A stretch of 64,000 bases of DNA from Triglochin maritima. Taxonomy: Eukaryota > Streptophyta > Magnoliopsida > Alismatales > Juncaginaceae. The stretch spans positions 372,001-436,000 of the forward strand of contig OY821789.1 of assembly GCA_963682175.1 (NCBI GenBank), read 5' to 3'. Shown here piece by piece: positions 24,039 to 37,100 of this stretch (positions are counted from its first letter, which is position 1; every line of letters begins with the position of its first letter). The notes below the pieces were generated by a model. The model did not search any database and was not told the DNA's origin. It saw only the letters and a list, made by a program, of their open reading frames with translations. The position numbers and the translations under genes were made by a program.

Positions 24039-25917
24039 GAAGAATGAAAATAGGAAAAGAAACTAGCGGCAATTTCCTTTAACATACGTATACGTGCATG
24101 GAGCCATGGATCTTAGCATGCAAGTAGGATCCTTTTGCATATTTAGTCCAAGCCAGATCCAACTATAATGCAAGTCTCCATGTAAGACAATCCACAGGAA
24201 AAGGACAATACCACAATAACACAATGGTGAATTTACAAATTAGTTCTCTTAAATGGAAAAAATTACCAATCCACCCTTAAACGTGGATAAATTACAACAA
24301 TGTATAAATTGCATCAATTTATTTGCAAAATCAATCTTAAATTCCAAATAGTCGCCTTAAATGGGTAAATAACAAATCCATCCCTAATTGCGGATAAATT
24401 GCAAAATAAATCTTTAAAGTTGTAAAATATGTCAACTAACCTAAAAATTCGAAGATAAACATAAAACATCCATATTGACTGCTCCAATAATAAGAGAGGA
24501 TGCACGCCAAGCTTGATCTTGGGTTCCCTCTCTCTTATCGTTAAAGTGGTTAGAAATTAAAATACGGACTACCTTAGTCGTAGGCGAGGATGCACGCCAA
24601 ACATGATCTTGGGTTCCCTCTCTCCTACCGACGATGGAGTCTTCATTTAATAGATCAAATAAACAAAAAAAAATATATACAAACAAAACCCTCCGGGTCA
24701 CGAGACTAAACTGTCCAAGACTCTCAAATCGAGTATATAAAATATTCTCCCAGTTATGAGACTAAACTAACTATTTGATGATATTTATACATAAGAATCA
24801 TCGGCAATATAACAAAGATACATATACACAAATCACCTCCTAGGCTATGAGGTTAAACTAACCGTTTGTACGATATTCTAATATAAGAATTATCGTTGAC
24901 AAATCAAACATAAATCCCTTCCTAGGTTACGAGGCTAAACTGACCATATTGTGACAATATATCACAATAAAAAGGGAGATCATTATCGAATCGATCAAAA
25001 GCACGAGTCGATAAATCCCCGTCCCTAATATATCGAAATATAAAAATCCTATTAAAAAAAATATATCTGAAATTGTTAATATAACAACAATTTTGGTTTA
25101 TAGTTCGCAAGCGGATGCTTATGTATCTTCCATTTGTGCAATGCATAAATATGTCAACTCTTGTATTTCATATTTATTCTTTCTATTTAATGAAATGAAA
25201 GAAAATGTTGCACTTATTTACTGTCTGGCTAGTTATTCACATTTATTTAATTTCCTGTACAAATGAATGATATGAGCATGACATGATGAGGCATTCTTCT
25301 ATACGAAGTTGTAAGGTGCGGAATTCCATCATGAATTCTTGAGAGGTCTTCGCAACACCAAATAAATATAAAAACAAAAAGAACAAAAAACCCACGTTAA
25401 ACAAGCTACCAAACATGCATTATTTGGATAACCCATTAGACCATTATTAACGACGTCGGGGTACTTTATGGGCATCCGATTTTCTATCTCAGTCACATCA
25501 GTTTATTTCTCTGCCACGTTAGTTCAAATCAATCTTCTAATTTTCCTTAACCGCACACAAAAACAACACAAACATCATACATTCTCTCCTTTCCATGTCA
25601 TTTGGTGATCGATTTTAGACAAAACAAAAAAATTATTTTCTTATAAAATATAAACAAATAAAAAATAAATTTTCATAAAAATAATTAAAAAAAGATTTAA
25701 AATTATTTTTCACATATTTTAATATTTAAAATAAATAAACAACCAATGACCGAGCGGGTTGAAATTTCAACTTTCGGCCTACGTGGCCTAGGGTAGATCG
25801 TTAAGGGTGGTCTTAAGAAAGATTCATCTTTCAGTCTAACATCGATCAAGTTATATATTATTTAGCAAGAGATTCGTCGAGATTAAGAACAGAGTTTTTT
25901 CTTTTTTTTTCTTCAAC
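24039..25917. other. Repeat-rich spacer without a recognised gene
   Basis: Contains two copies of GAGGATGCACGCCAA followed by TGATCTTGGGTTCCCTCTCT (24494 and 24587). It also has four degraded copies of a (T)TA(C/T)GAG(A/G)CTAAACTRAC motif (near 24700, 24756, 24846 and 24927), about 60-90 bp apart. The rest is AT-rich with no coding signal I can support. Confidence 0.5.
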
Positions 25918-27033
25918 TCAAATTTTACGACAAACACGAGCTTCCTTGTAAACAATTCCTTGTTTACAGAAGTACCCCTTCTCGGGGGCGCAATGCTCAT
26001 CACAAGAGCAAACACACAAACCCTCCAATGCACAACCCTTCTTCTCGATCATGACACTGCTCTTTTTGCCATGCAAACCCAGAACTGCATCCGTCCAATC
26101 CGAAGATAACAACCCTTCGGAATCGTACTTGCGTATGACTTTTACGAACTTGTCAAGTTTCGACCCGAACTTGTGTTTGATGCCTAAGAAAGCTATGTTC
26201 CTATTCTTTCCAAAATGAGGTAATCCATTGTACTTGATCGAACAATGCCATTTGCTCTATCTCCTCCGTCACGTCCTCGAAGAGTCTCGGAATATTAGGG
26301 TCGTGTGAGCGGTAGTAGATCATGTCAAACTCCACGGAATCACAGATTTTGCCAAGGTAGGTTGTGGAGTTGCGGATGAACCTTATAATGAAGCCATCAT
26401 AGGCATCGACAACACAGAGGGAGTGGGGTTTGGCACGTCGAAGCCTCTTCATATCAGAGATGAAGGAGTGGACTGAGGTTAGTGGAATGCTTATCGCAGT
26501 TTGGTGGTAGAAGCTACCTTTCACTCGAGGATCCCAAGCGCAACTTGTTAGTACATTCCCTTGGTCTCTAGCATTCAAACATGATCCTGCATTCAAATTC
26601 AAATATTAATTGTTGGATTTTGTTGTGTACGTCTTTAATTTGACAACAACAACAATATATATGACATTCAAAGTAGTAATTAATTAGGAGGGAGAATATA
26701 TAACAGCTGAAAGTCAGTATATATATATATGAATTTACTGGATATTGATCGTGTGAAATAATTATAGTTTGCAGAAATTAAATATCAAACTCAGTCACTC
26801 ACCTGAGGCTTGCATGTTCTTTGGGTTTCCAACGACTGGATACCCCCATGAAATTGTCACTATTGTTATCGATGTTCAGACCAAAGCCCAATTGAACTCC
26901 ACCAGCCAAATTCGAGTTGGCCTTTAAGCATCTACCTTTGATGTCCCCAGACATCTCTACTGATTCCTCCGCATCATTGAAATCGTTCAAGAAACAAAAT
27001 TAATTGAAAGTAATCAATACGTAGAAATATATA

Positions 27034-27910
27034 TGTTGTTGTTTATCTTGAATATATGTTTAAAGTATTCGTGCAGGAAAACAGACATTCGGTTGACCGG
27101 AAGGAGTGGTTCGGTCGACCGGATGTGTGTTGAATTGTCCAGCAAAAGTGTATGTCATTTTTCGGTCGACCGGAACTTAGGATTCGGTCGACCGGGCACA
27201 CAAGAGTAGTTGGGCAAAAGTGTATGTCGTTTTTCGGTCGACCGGAATCTAAGATTCGGTCTACCGGGCAGATACGAGGAGCTGGGAGAAAAGTGCATGT
27301 TGATTTGCGGTCGAACGGAACTTAAGTGTTCGGTCGACCGAGTATGCAATTGAGCAAACAAAAAAAGTTATTGTCGCTTTTCGGTCGAACGATACTTTAG
27401 TTTCGGTCGACCGGTAAAAGCTAGTTTGCGATACGGTTAGAGGATCGGTCGACCGAAGCACCCGTTCGGTCGACCGTTTGACTCAGTTTCTGTCCACGTT
27501 TTGCACATTTCTCCACGCGATTTTGGTGCAACTTATACTTGTTTTGGCTTAATATATAAAGGCAATTTTGTCTCATTTGTAATAAGAGAACAATTAGATT
27601 GATTGTTATTGTCCACTTTGCATTCTTGAGAGAAAAGAGAGAGAGAGAGCATCCTTGTGATTCGTTAGAAGAATTTGAGCTGGGTGTTTCGTCGGTTCGT
27701 TCGCGTCTCTTGTAAGCATCTCTTTGTAATACGTTTCTCTAGAGTGGATTTGGAGTTGTGTCGTCCGTGATTTTTCCCGCATTGAGTTTTCACGTTAATC
27801 TTGCGTGTTTTGTGTGGTTTGAATTTTGGATTTGCATTTGATCTCAATTATTAGCCAATTGGATTCGCTATTTTGATTCCGCTGCGTATTTGGGATTGGT
27901 TTTAATTCCT

Positions 27911-27914
<4 letters not shown>
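27034..27914 (+). mobile_element. Solo LTR of a Ty1/copia-type element in intron 2 of GULLO copy B
   Basis: Begins TGTTGTTGTTTATC and ends TTTAATTCCTAACA. The start and layout match the 5' LTR at 29887 (AGGAAAACAGAC versus CGGAAAACATAG, then CGGTCGACCG copies, then a TATA box, here AATATATAAA at 27551). An ATATA duplication is possible on both sides but lies in TA-rich sequence, so it is weak evidence. No internal coding region. Confidence 0.65.
27090..27476. repeat. CGGTCGACCG cluster in the copia-type solo LTR
   Basis: About 8 exact copies and 4 one-base variants (for example CGGTTGACCG, CGGTCTACCG, CGGTCGAACG) of the 10-bp palindrome, usually preceded by TT. They lie in the upstream (U3-like) part of the LTR, before its TATA box. 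Confidence 0.88.
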
Positions 27915-27948
<34 letters not shown>

Positions 27949-27950
<2 letters not shown>

Positions 27951-28131
27951 CTAAGTTTTAGTAAGCTCGTGGTTTTTTTATTTAGTTTAAACCTCTTACA
28001 ATCTCACCATTGAATTTTATTTACGGTTTCCATTAATTAGCATAATCATTTTTTAATTTACTATACAATTTCAGATGAATGATAAATATGGTAGGAGCTT
28101 AAAATAAGAAATTAAGTTCTGGGCTCACTAT
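27949..28131 (-). mobile_element. Micron-like element, copy 3 (inverted)
   Basis: Reverse-oriented diverged copy of the family: CTTACAATCTCACCATTGAA near 27995. It ends in GGGCTCACTATATA, between two (TA)n tracts in intron 2 of GULLO copy B. Confidence 0.65.
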
Positions 28132-28151
28132 ATATATATATATATATATAT

Positions 28152-28357
28152 GAATTCTCTAGTGAGCTCATGACTTAATTTTTCTAAATTAAGCCCCCAC
28201 AATATCTACCACTCATTTCAAATTGTAAGGTAGATTAAGAAAAAAACGATTATGCTAATGAATGGTGAGATTAACTGTAAATAAGATCCAATGGTGAGAT
28301 TGTAAGGGGCTTAAACTAAATTTGATAAGTTCTGAGCTCACTAGAGCTTGACCATAT
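28152..28357 (+). mobile_element. Micron-like element, copy 4
   Basis: The best-preserved copy. The left end TTCTCTAGTGAGCTCA and right end TGAGCTCACTAGAGCTTGACC are an inverted pair. It directly follows the inverted copy 3, separated by (TA)n. Confidence 0.78.
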
Positions 28358-28857
28358 ACATATATATATATACATATATAAGATCTTAGTTAATAAATAG
28401 CTTATATGTATACCAGCGGTGTGTGCCGACTCGGAGGAGTTAGATGGGCTTGGTCCGAAGAAGATGATGTCGCTCTCGCCATTCCCTGCTGTGCTGATTG
28501 GAACCCTCACGTCGTCTCTGTAGGCAACAGTTGATTGTGAAGGAAACCAAGTAAAATCCCCGAACTCTGTGGTTTCACCAAACGATGTCAAGCTTGACTC
28601 AAGGATTGAATCTTTCTCAACTCGTTATGTTATCGAGCGTTTGAACAAGGGTTGCAGTTGCAGGGTAACCTGCGTTCATGCATCGTTACAATTAATATTA
28701 AAGCATTTGCTCATTGTTACAATTAATATTCAAACATTTGCTCAACAAGGGTTGCTGTAGAAGTGGAAACATCAACGCAACCTACTGCTTTTCTCTGTGG
28801 AATCGAATTGTAACGTAATTAACTGCATATCTTATTTTCACTTACACTTGCGTTTAG

Positions 28858-29278
28858 ACCTAAAAATCCTGTACTTTCGTGTTTTGTTTTTTCCCGTGTA
28901 CCAGACAATTTCAATAGACACAAACATGACCTAAAAAAATTTCGTGTCCAATCAAAAGAACATGACCCAGACCAACACGAAAATCAACCAAGAATATTTA
29001 ATTTTTTTAAAATTTTCAGTATTTACTCTGAATTTTTTTCTTTAGAGCATACTTATATAGTTAAACATCATGTCCAACTGGATGGGTTGAGATGAGAATG
29101 ATGGTAATAGCTTTATAAAGTGGAGTGAATGGTGAGAATCAAACACAAAATTCAACACGACATTAAAGTAATCCGTGTACTCAAAATCTAACACAAACAC
29201 GACACGAAATACAGAATCATTAAACTCAAAAATGAATTTTTCGTGTCGTGTTATCGTATTTCATGTTAAATTTTTAGG
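28858..29278. repeat. Possible hAT-like non-autonomous repeat
   Basis: The left edge reads CCTAAAAATCCTGTACTTTC; the right edge reads the complement of CCTAAAAATTTAACATGAAA. The interior repeats ACACGAAAAT/CGTGTCGTG-type words. The short, imperfect inverted ends and lack of a clear target duplication keep this tentative. Confidence 0.35.
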
Positions 29279-29830
29279 AGTAGTTACATGTAAAGGTTAG
29301 AACGCAAGAATTAAAGAATTCGTGACTTGCTTGTCTAAATGATTGTTTGATGTTGGATCCACGTCAGACTAGACATTTATATTGCAGCACACAAATTGGT
29401 TGGTCCGTATGCACGTACATCTCTCTGTCACGTGCATTATTGAAGGACACAAGAAATCACAAGTTCTTGTTGATTAATTGCTGATCAGAAGACGTAATGT
29501 AACATCCATATATTTTAGTTCCTCGAATCATTTAATTTGTTTCAGTATACGAGAAAATTAGTATCGTTCAATTTAACATGCCTAAGCTAGCTACCTTTAA
29601 ACAGGTTGTATGTCTATAATTCAAGCTCCGCATGAAAGTTCAATTCCGACTTTAATTAAACAGAGTTGACGGAGGGTTGGGGGTAAATATTGAGGAATCA
29701 GCAATTTTAAAATCGCAGGTTTTGCCAAAATTAACAAAATTAATCACAACCCTTTTGTGATCAAAGTTAGTGGATCACGATTTTCCGAAAACAAGTATGG
29801 AATAATTAACAATAACCCACATATGTCATG

Positions 29831-29864
<34 letters not shown>

Positions 29865-29886
29865 CTTGAGAAACAACACCAAGAAG

Positions 29887-32800
29887 TGTTGATATTTGGT
29901 TTGTAGAATTGTTAAGTACCGGAAAACATAGAGCATCGGTCGACCGTCGATCGAAAATTTCCAGAGCGTCTAAGATTCGTCGAAATGTGAGTTTCAGTGG
30001 ACCGGTGTTGGGCACACGGTCGATCGGAAACTTCCAGAGCCTTCAGGGCTCGGATCAAAGCAATGATCGGTCGACCGGAACTTAAGTCACGGTCGATCGA
30101 AAACTTCCAGTCTTCCGGGACTCGGAACAAAGTACAGATCAGTCGATCGGTGTTGGGCACGCGGTCGACTGAAACTTACAGGAGCTTCAAGTCGAGCATC
30201 AGCATCGCGGATCGGTTGATCGGAAACTTCTAGAGACTCCCAGGCGTAGTTCAGAAGCACGAAACGGTCGACCGGCTCGGGGAGAGCAGTCGACCGAATG
30301 TTGGCGGTTACACACAAAACCGATCATCGGTCGACCAATGGAGAATTCTGGCCTACAGTTGGAGACAGTTTTGCCCACGTTCTGCATGTTTATTTGTACG
30401 ATTTTAGCCCAATATAAAATGATTTTTCACCCTAAATTGGTAACACAACACACAATACTTATTTCCTTGAGAGAGATTAGGCTAGAGATAGATCTAGAGT
30501 GCTTTGGGAGACATATTACTTCCAATCGTTTGTTATCTCGGAAGCTTCTCTTGTTGGAGAAGTGCAAGAAAACAAAGGAAACCCGCAGTAGACCCTCAAA
30601 TGACGTAGGCACGTTGCCGAACCTTGTAAAACGCGTGTGTCGTGGTTTGCTTCAGGTGTGTTGTGATTTTTTGCTTGTGATCTCCATCTTATTTGCGTGT
30701 GTTTGTTTCTTAAAGATTGAGAGAGACCATTAGTTTTAATTCCGCATCAATATTCTTGTTTATCACTTGTGCTCCTTAATCTGTATCTTGTTAGTAGTGT
30801 GGCAAGAACTCTCTCCCAACAGCTAGTATCAGAGCTAGGTTAGCTACGCAAGATGTCAGAGGAGGCACAAAATTTTTGAGTGAAGAAATTCACCGGAAAA
30901 GAAAATTTCCCAACGTGGCAACGTAGAGTCTGGGCATTGATGTCGCAGACGGATAAGCTCTTGTTAATGTTGGATGGGGTCGAGAAGAAGCCGTCGAAGA
31001 TGACCTACGAAAAGTAGGAGATTGAATCTCCGGGCGATTGGGATCATCGAGTTGTACATCTCGGATGATATACTTTTCAAGGAATCGACGAAGATAACGA
31101 CAGAATATTAGAAACTTTTGGAGGAAATGTTCATGAAGAAGAACCTAAGAGACAAGTTGAATCTGAAGCGTTAGTTGTACATGCTTCGGATGAAGGAGAA
31201 CACGTCGTTTATTGATCATCTCTCGGTGTTCAATAAGCTTATTGCTGATCTGACTTAGTTGGACGACAAGATGGAGGATGTTGACAAAACAATATTTCCT
31301 ATTAACGTCGCTGCATGACTCGTATGAAAACTTGGTGAACACGATCATATATGGGAATGATTCGTTGGTGTTAGAAGAGGTCAAGGGCACGTTGATCTCC
31401 TATGATGCAAGGAAGAATTCAGGTAGTAGCTCTTTCGACAAGGGAGAAGGATTGATCGCAGCATCGGAAAGTGGCAGGACGGGTAACAAAGGAAGAAGCA
31501 ACGGAAAGGGTCGGTCGAAATTAAAGGGAAGATCATTTGAATGTTTTTTCTGCAAGAAGACGGGTCATATGAAGCGTGACTGTAGGACTTTCAAAGAGAC
31601 GCAACAGAAAGGGAAATACAGGTACAATTCCGTCAGTGTGGTGGAGGAGGAGAACGAATCTGACGTTCTAACAGTTTGTGTTGCAAGTATCGACAAATTA
31701 TTGTACCCGTCCTGGATGTTCTGGATGGATTTTAGATACATGAGCATCACTTCATGTGCCCAGTTAAGGAGTGATTTACGTCCTATGAACCATTAAAAGA
31801 AGGAATGGTTGTTATGGGAAACGATACACTGTGCACTACAGTCGGGATTGGTTCTATACATTTTAACATGTTCGATGGGTGAATTCAAACGCTGACGGGT
31901 GTGCGTCACGTTCCGGAGTTGAAGAAGAATCTGATTTCTCTAAGAGAACTTGATACTCTCGGGTGGAGATAGTCCGACGGAGATGGAAAGATTAAGATCA
32001 CTCACGGGGCGATGACGGTGATAAAAGGAACCAACGTGGGCAACTTGTATTGGATGCAATGAAATACAGTAGCAGGAAAAGATACAGCAAATGTTGCACG
32101 TGACAAAGACAACACCACACTTTGGCATATACGGCTTGATTATATGTCGGAAAAGAATTTGTATGAGCTACACAAGCAAGGACTGTCGAAGAGTGTTAAA
32201 AGTTGCAAATTGAAATTTTGCAAGTATTGTGTCTTTGAAAAACATCACATGATTCGATTCAAGACGGCTATGCACAAGACGAAGGAAATACTGTAGTATA
32301 TGCACTCAGACATCTGGGGACTGGCGCAGGTTCGGTTAAAAGGTGGAGCCAAATATTTCATCACATTCATCGTCGACTTCTCAAGCAAGGTATGAGTTTA
32401 TTTCCTGAAAAATAAATTTAATATTTTTGAGAAGTTTTAAGGCATGGAAGGCTCAGGTCGAGAAAAGTACTGGAAAATTTGTTAAGTACTTACAGACAGA
32501 TAATGAGGGTGAGTACACCTCAAAGGAGTTCACAAATTTCTGTGAGAAAGAATGTGTCATGATGCATTTCACAACACTGTTTAGTCTGGAACAGATCGAT
32601 GTAACTGAAAGGATGTTCAGAACTTTGTGTGAACGGACAATGAACATGAGGCTTCATGCGGATCTATCGAAAGATTTCAAGACTGAAGCAATAGATCTTG
32701 CGTACTACTTGGTAAATGTGTCACCATCATCGACACTTGAATTAAAAATACCTCAGAAAGTGTAGACGGGTGAGTCATTTGACTATTCAAGGCTTAGGAT

Positions 32801-33518
32801 ATTTGGATGGAATGCCTATATGTTGATCGATGAGACACAACGGTCGAAACTGGATTCTATATCAAAGGAATGTTTATTTCTTGGTTACGATAGAGCAATG
32901 AAAGGATATAAGTTTTGGGATCCGGTGAGCAAGAATGTACTCTTGCGGAGTAATGTGGCCTTTAATAAGAAAAGTTTACTCAAGAACCTTGAGGAGAAAG
33001 ATGAGCAAGAGACATCTGTGCGGCAAGACAAAATTGAAGTTGAGGTCACGACTTTAAGAAGTGAATAGAATCAAGAAATTCAGCTTGAAACAATTGACTC
33101 ACAAGTAGAGGAAGAAGTTGAGGAAGAGAGTATTGCTCCAGGAAGACAAAAAAATTACAAAGACAACGGTAAGGTATGGTCACGATGATAATAGTATTGT
33201 GTTTGCACATTCGATGAAGTCATTGAGCAGAAAGACATGAACAAGTGGATGGTGGTCATGACTGAAGATATGAAGTGTTTTCGTAAGAATCAAACTTAGA
33301 AGTTAACGGAACTTCCCAAGAGAAAGCACGTGATTGGGTGCAAGTGAATCTTTAGGAAGAAACGATCAACTCCTATGAAGGAGTTAAAGTATAAAGTGAG
33401 GTTGGTGTCAAAATGATATACTCAAAAGTAAAGGGTTGATTACAACGAGATAGTTCTCTCACCCGTTGTAAACCATACCTCGATTAGAGTGTTGTTCGCC
33501 GTGGTGGCTATTGAAAAT
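29887..33518 (+). mobile_element. Ty1/copia retrotransposon, 3'-truncated and heavily mutated
   Basis: The 5' LTR is 29887-30821 (TGTTGATATT ... CTCCCAACA), followed by a primer-binding site matching initiator Met tRNA (AGTATCAGAGC at about 30825). The body shows, in several frames with many stops: a gag start (KFTGKENFPTWQRRVWALMS); a zinc knuckle (CFFCKKTGHMKRDC, about 31540); a protease-like patch near 31715; a GAG-pre-integrase region near 32110; integrase (LQTDNEGEYTSKEFTNFCEK, about 32485-32760); and the start of reverse transcriptase near 33245-33510. The homology stops abruptly near 33518, with no RNase H and no 3' LTR, so the element was truncated. It cannot encode its own proteins. 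Confidence 0.85.
29937..30337. repeat. Decayed CGGTCGACCG cluster in the copia 5' LTR
   Basis: Eleven or so copies in 400 bp, only about three exact. Variants are mainly C-to-T or G-to-A (CGGTCGATCG, CAGTCGACCG, CGGTTGATCG), the pattern expected from methyl-CpG decay. Same position in the LTR as in 27034-27914. Confidence 0.8.
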
Positions 33519-34163
33519 TATAGAAACCTCCTACGAAACAATGTTTCATTTCTAGCATCTACCAACTAGTTTGAGATTGAAAATTTTGTTGTTGAACGGC
33601 TTCAATTTAACTCCATGATGTATCAAACCTTCAAATAGTGGTTTGAAAGAAGAAAAAAAAACACTTCACAAGGAAAATTATGTATCAACAATACAAACAA
33701 GCATGAAAATCAGACCGACTTATCAATGCAAAAAAAAATGTATTTTCTAATGTTTGCCTTTTAGTTTGGTATTAGAAGCATCGCCATTGACTTCTTGCTG
33801 CTTGAACTTGGGTTTTTCGGTATAAAACTAAGTTAGAGAATCTTCAATTTCAGGGATCATGATAGAATATGCCAAACCTTCCATACTTCCATTCTCTGAA
33901 TTAAGTGGTCCTCTTCAACAATGAAGGATCCACCACTATTGCTTCAACAGATGAGTCCTTGCTGTCCGCAAGGTCACTCTGCTTGTTAAATGTCTGATCA
34001 TCCACATCTTGTTCCATATCAGTAGTAGTTTCAACCTTCAGCCTCTGCATGAAAATGATTAACAGATGGTGTTATTGGTTCACATAGATTTCATCATCCA
34101 TCATAGATCTTGAAGGAAAATGATGTCCATAATGTCAACTGGTTGATTATCACTAAACCATTA
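33519..34163. other. Downstream flank of the FKBP gene
   Basis: Probably the FKBP 3' UTR plus spacer down to the truncated copia element. No separate gene seen. Confidence 0.5.
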
Positions 34164-37100
34164 TCATTTATCACAACTAGCATTCACCATCAGTGCATCT
34201 GCATCTTTTTTCGTAGGTGCAAACATGTTGCCGTACAGCTTAGCATCTCGTTTTCTCCTTTCCACCTGAAGTTCTTTCAGTTTTCTTTGAATTGATAACA
34301 CTTCCCTGTGGAATGGAAGAGGTATCTTGGTTAGAGAAATCAACGAGAAATAAGCATAAAGGTTGAATAGTATCATGATATTGTCAATGTAAGTTTGGTT
34401 TGACAGAATACCCATGTAACATATTGTGGGAACCAGGGTTCAACTACTACAGTAGAGATATTTGACAACCATATGTTCACGTGACAACAACATAATCATA
34501 GCATCCACAGCCAAAAAATGTTTCACCTGTTTTTCGAGTCAATTTGAAGAGCTTTTTTAATGTCTAGTTCGGCCATATCAAGATCATAAGTTTCCAGAAA
34601 TGCTTGTGCTCGTCTGTATAGAGCTTTAACATTGAGGAACTCGACTTCTAGAACCTAATGGCAAATTTAAGAACAAGTTATTGAATAAATAGTAAAGTGT
34701 GACCTGAAAATGGTCCAGTATTTTGACCATACCTTAGAACATGACTTGATCACGTTTGGAAAATCATTCAATTTAAGGCAACATGCCGCACTATTCAGCC
34801 AACAAGATATTCTCAAAGACCAAACTTTCTGTAGTTCTTCACTCTTATAGGATTCATCATCATTGACATACTCTATGGCCTACAAGCAATTTACAGAAAA
34901 ACAAAAGTAAGATGTAGGAACATCACAAAAGTAGATCAAATGCTAGCAATGGGTAGAACCTTCTCATATTTTATTGCTGCTCGTGGATATTTTCCATTTT
35001 TAAAAAGAAAATTTCCACTCTCTTTTAACTTTCCCGCAAATTCTAATTTCTCCCAAAAATCCATTTCATGTGGCTCCTTATTCTGCACATAACAGATCCG
35101 TAGCATCACGAGCACTCGAAGTTAAAAAGGAAACTCAAACACAAGTGCACAACAAGATATAGATTCCTCACTTTTATGAAGTCTAACATCTCAACCTCCA
35201 ATACTAATGTTGCACATGGAGGAATAGTGGCAAGATCACGTTTAACTTCATTTTCTCCATATCCACATTCAGGTTTCACTGTCAATAAAGATAGTTCACC
35301 TTTTGCCATTGTAGGTGCTGCTTGGTCTAGTCCAGCTATCACATGCTCTGAAGATGTCAAACGTATGTTAGAAAGAACATTAGATGTTTTCGGCATCGAA
35401 CATAAAACTAGGATATGACAAACAAAACCAACAAAAATTCAAGATAAAAAATTGAGGGTCACATGTAACATACCTTCACCTATAACAAATTGGAAGCCTT
35501 GATCTCCATCAAACCCCAATTTCTCAAATATCGTCCCGTCTTCCAGCATACCAACATACCGAACTGCATAAATGCAGGCATGGTTAAATTTTAAAGTAAA
35601 CAATACAAAAGAAAGACCGTTGCTTGAGAAAGCAAATCAAACATAATCATTGTTTTTGACATAAATTGAAGTGATCTTACAAAAGAGACATTAGATTATG
35701 AAGGAGAAGTTTGACAATAATGGATACTCATATAGACTAACTTATTATGAAGTGATCAAACCAAAGGTACAAGGCACTGAACAATGCTAAAAGTGAGAGT
35801 TTGACACTTAATGAGTAATGACTGATGGTAATAAGTAATAACCTCGAACAACTTCTCCTTCCTCTGGTTTGGTAATGCCTTTTCCTTCTCGGACTATCTT
35901 TTTCAAAACTTTCTTATCTCCGGTGATATCAACAACACACTTGAAGGACACCAACTCAAGCTCAATGCTCAAAGGAGTGTTTGGAGGAATAGAAGGAAAA
36001 CCATCACTACCACCTTTACCTAGTTCACCAAATGCATCTACAAGACAAGAAAAATATAGACAAAATGTGAGTTATATGCTCACTTTGTGGAAAGAAAAGG
36101 CGAATAGCTAGCAGATAGGAGATAATGGCTTATCTATTTAAATTTGATGACAATAAGACTGCTCAACATTAATGAAAAACGTATATCTTTTTGGCACTCA
36201 AATGTAATCCAACTATTGGGTTAATTAAAAAACTTTTTTTTACTTTACTTCTACAAGAATTTTGTTGACTTGGCAATGAGAAGAAAAAAAACCCATAAAC
36301 ATGAATTAAGAAGGTGATCTGTGAGGGGTATTGTTGGTTTTTTGTCCTTTTCAGCCTCAGACCAACTTGAGAGACCACTAGAAAGATATGATACACTGCT
36401 TAAAACTCAGGCTTGGATTTGCCAGAGCACCACCTTCCATCCAACAATAACATAGCAGATATCCAAACCCAGTACCTTCTTATTTCTAATTCACATAAGG
36501 TCATCTGAGATAGAAGACTTCATTGGTGGATGACACTGTAGATTCCAGTGCTTATTAATATTCTCCTTTTTTATCATTACTATTCTATTTTTATTAGCAG
36601 GGTATAGATTTATCACTGCACTTTGCAAGCTGCACTTAGAAGATTTTTTTTTTGCAAAGTGTTATCAGTTATAGTTCTTAATCAAATTTGTCGGTAGCCA
36701 AGCTAACCGAGAAATATGCATATATACTTGGACTATATCTCATGGAAACCAACTAAAAATGTTTCGTCCTCCCAGCCCACTTTAAATAATTTTAATGGTC
36801 TCTGCTTTAGGAGTCTAACTAAAAAGGTTCAGATCCAACCATATCATCATACTTTAATTCTTTGTACATACCTTTATTTTAATGATGTCATTTGCATATT
36901 TATAATACTTAGTTGTAAAGCATCAGAATAAATTAAGGTTCATCTACGGATCTATTTAACATCAGTGTAGCAAAATGTAGACAGTTCAACTACAAAGAAA
37001 GCTATACATTGGGGCTGGACAATCACATCAGCCTTCTCGCCCTTTTCCATTGTCCCAATAACTTTCGGGAGTGCCGGACAAAAGTGACCTGCATGAAAAT

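Larger units (their letters stand above)
25918..28669 (-). pseudogene. L-gulonolactone-oxidase-like gene, copy B, 5'-truncated
   Basis: Exon 2 (28414-28669, acceptor CGCAG) encodes VTLQLQPLFKRSIT, then a TAA stop where the family has Tyr, then FGDFTWFPSQSTVAYRDDVR. Exon 3 (26803 to about 26975) encodes GRCLKANSNLAGGVQLGFGL. Exon 4 (25918-26586) encodes CAWDPRVKGSFYHQTAISIP, FDMIYYRSHDPNIPRLFEDV and, after a 4-bp insertion (GATC near 26237), [15 protein letters not shown] and the Cys-rich C-terminus [20 protein letters not shown]. Exon 1 (signal peptide and FAD domain) is absent from 28670 to at least 29886. Intron 2 holds a solo LTR and two Micron-like elements. With the nonsense codon, the frameshift and the missing exon it is non-functional. 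It is a tandem paralogue of copy A, same strand. Confidence 0.87.
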
